From Caldithrix sp. (lineage in GTDB: Bacteria > Calditrichota > Calditrichia > Calditrichales > Calditrichaceae): 64,000 nt of DNA. Location: assembly GCA_020720405.1 (NCBI GenBank), contig DYOS01000003.1, positions 1 through 64,000 of the forward strand, given 5' to 3'. Numbering within the stretch: position 1 is the stretch's first letter; each line of letters starts with the position of its first letter. Positions 63,595 through 64,000 of this stretch are shown piece by piece. The notes beneath the pieces are model-generated. The model saw only the letters and a program-made list of their open reading frames with translations, was not told the DNA's origin and searched no databases. Both the position numbers and the translations under genes were made by a program.

Positions 63595-64000
63595 TCAATT
63601 ACGGCGTGTTTCATGGCCGATGCGGCCATCATCCAGCGTTAAAACACGGTTTGCCTGACCGCACATTTCTTCATTATGGGTAACCATTACCAGAGTCTGG
63701 CCATACTGGTTATTCAGGTCAAGCATGAGTTTGTACAGCGCCGAGCTATTATGTTTATCCAGATTCCCGGTCGGTTCATCAGCCAACAGTACTGCCGGCT
63801 GATTGATTAAGGCCCGGGCCACGGCCACGCGTTGCTGTTCTCCGCCGGAGAGCTGGTTCGGTTTATGATCGAGACGGTGGCTTAAACCAACCTCTGCCAA
63901 TAAATCCGCCGCCCGTTTCCGGTTTTCAGCGTTAACCGGTTGATACATCATCAGGGGAATCAGCACATTTTCCAATGCTGTAAATTCTGGCAGCAGATGA
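63595..64000 (-). CDS. lolD: LolD-type ABC ATPase (N-terminus cut by the window edge)
   Basis: The frame continues past 64000. The visible 134 residues start HLLPEFTALENVLIP, a Q-loop region typical of LolD. They include NQLSGGEQQRVAVARALI (signature), PAVLLADEPTGNLDKHNS (Walker B) and LVMVTHNEEMC (switch histidine). LolCDE releases lipoproteins from the inner membrane; a lipoprotein-rich envelope as seen here would need it. MacB/FtsE-like ATPases are close relatives, so the symbol is probable only. Confidence 0.8.
   Translation of the reverse strand, partial: HLLPEFTALENVLIPLMMYQPVNAENRKRAADLLAEVGLSHRLDHKPNQLSGGEQQRVAVARALINQPAVLLADEPTGNLDKHNSSALYKLMLDLNNQYGQTLVMVTHNEEMCGQANRVLTLDDGRIGHETRRN

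Noticed and set aside
1-64000. CRISPR arrays, tRNA or rRNA genes, insertion sequences, prophage parts
   Set aside because: I looked for regularly spaced repeats, cloverleaf-like stretches, transposase motifs and terminal repeats and found none I could support.

Overview
The window looks like a chromosomal segment of a Gram-negative bacterium of the FCB superphylum. Candidates are Calditrichota or a neighbouring lineage such as KSB1 or Marinimicrobia; this placement is an inference. The basis is two TonB-dependent receptors with carboxypeptidase-regulatory-like N-termini, two PorV/PorQ-type outer-membrane proteins, secreted proteins ending in a type IX-style C-terminal domain (PNPFNP...LGQK...SGxYxY), and DUF2723, DUF4837, DUF5683 and Big_5-type proteins. 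Two clean sigma70-type promoters (TTGACA, 16-17 nt, TATATT) were found, which argues against a typical Bacteroidetes promoter code. Every gene I accept lies on the minus strand, so transcription runs from high to low coordinates. I see no rRNA, tRNA, CRISPR array or insertion sequence.

Layout in transcription order. 64000-61504: the end of a LolD-type ABC ATPase, then recG. 61220-48769: a chemosensory operon of a CheB-like protein, a REC-REC-PATAN protein, a REC-PATAN-REC-CheB-like protein, CheW, a Cache-HAMP chemoreceptor, CheY, bacteriohemerythrin, an unknown protein, a PilZ protein, a 1010-residue CheA and an orphan ParA ATPase. 48740-46189: an ABC importer of the nitrate/sulfonate/taurine class. 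45923-45405: a small NTF2-like lipoprotein. 45332-36315: an envelope and lipid group of a GT2 glycosyltransferase, a DUF2723 membrane protein, a flippase-like protein, DUF4837, an RmlD-like reductase, polyprenyl-phosphate mannose synthase, AccA, a thioesterase and a 59-residue Trm112-like protein.

36289-21411: a sigma70 promoter and a long structured leader precede a PorV-type gene. After it come a catalytically dead M6-like secreted protein, a metallopeptidase/beta-propeller/barrel fusion, two DUF5683 paralogues, an RmlD-like reductase, then rsmB, ffh, rpsP, khpA, rimM, trmD, rplS and two terminators. 21095-15939: a Big_5 lipoprotein, dapF, a TPR lipoprotein, mannose-1-phosphate guanylyltransferase, a small unknown protein and a PilZ protein. 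15698-6366: a TonB receptor, a large secreted protein, a PorV-type protein and a type IX-sorted protein, closed by a terminator. 6228-3544: a small secreted protein and a matrixin metalloprotease. 3131-1: a second TonB receptor and the first codons of another exported protein, which probably begins a second copy of the receptor/secreted-protein cassette.

Most unusual points: (1) the leader of the gene at 35002-36084, with a promoter, a 9-nt antiterminator-like complement and a strong terminator hairpin abutting the Shine-Dalgarno; (2) two CheB-like proteins in one chemosensory operon that both lack the catalytic histidine, with no cheR in view; (3) a CheA with one active and three apparently histidine-less Hpt-like units; (4) an M6-type secreted protein whose HExxH has become SNIAS, next to an intact metallopeptidase fused to a propeller and an outer-membrane barrel; (5) genes that together could supply a protein O-mannosylation route.
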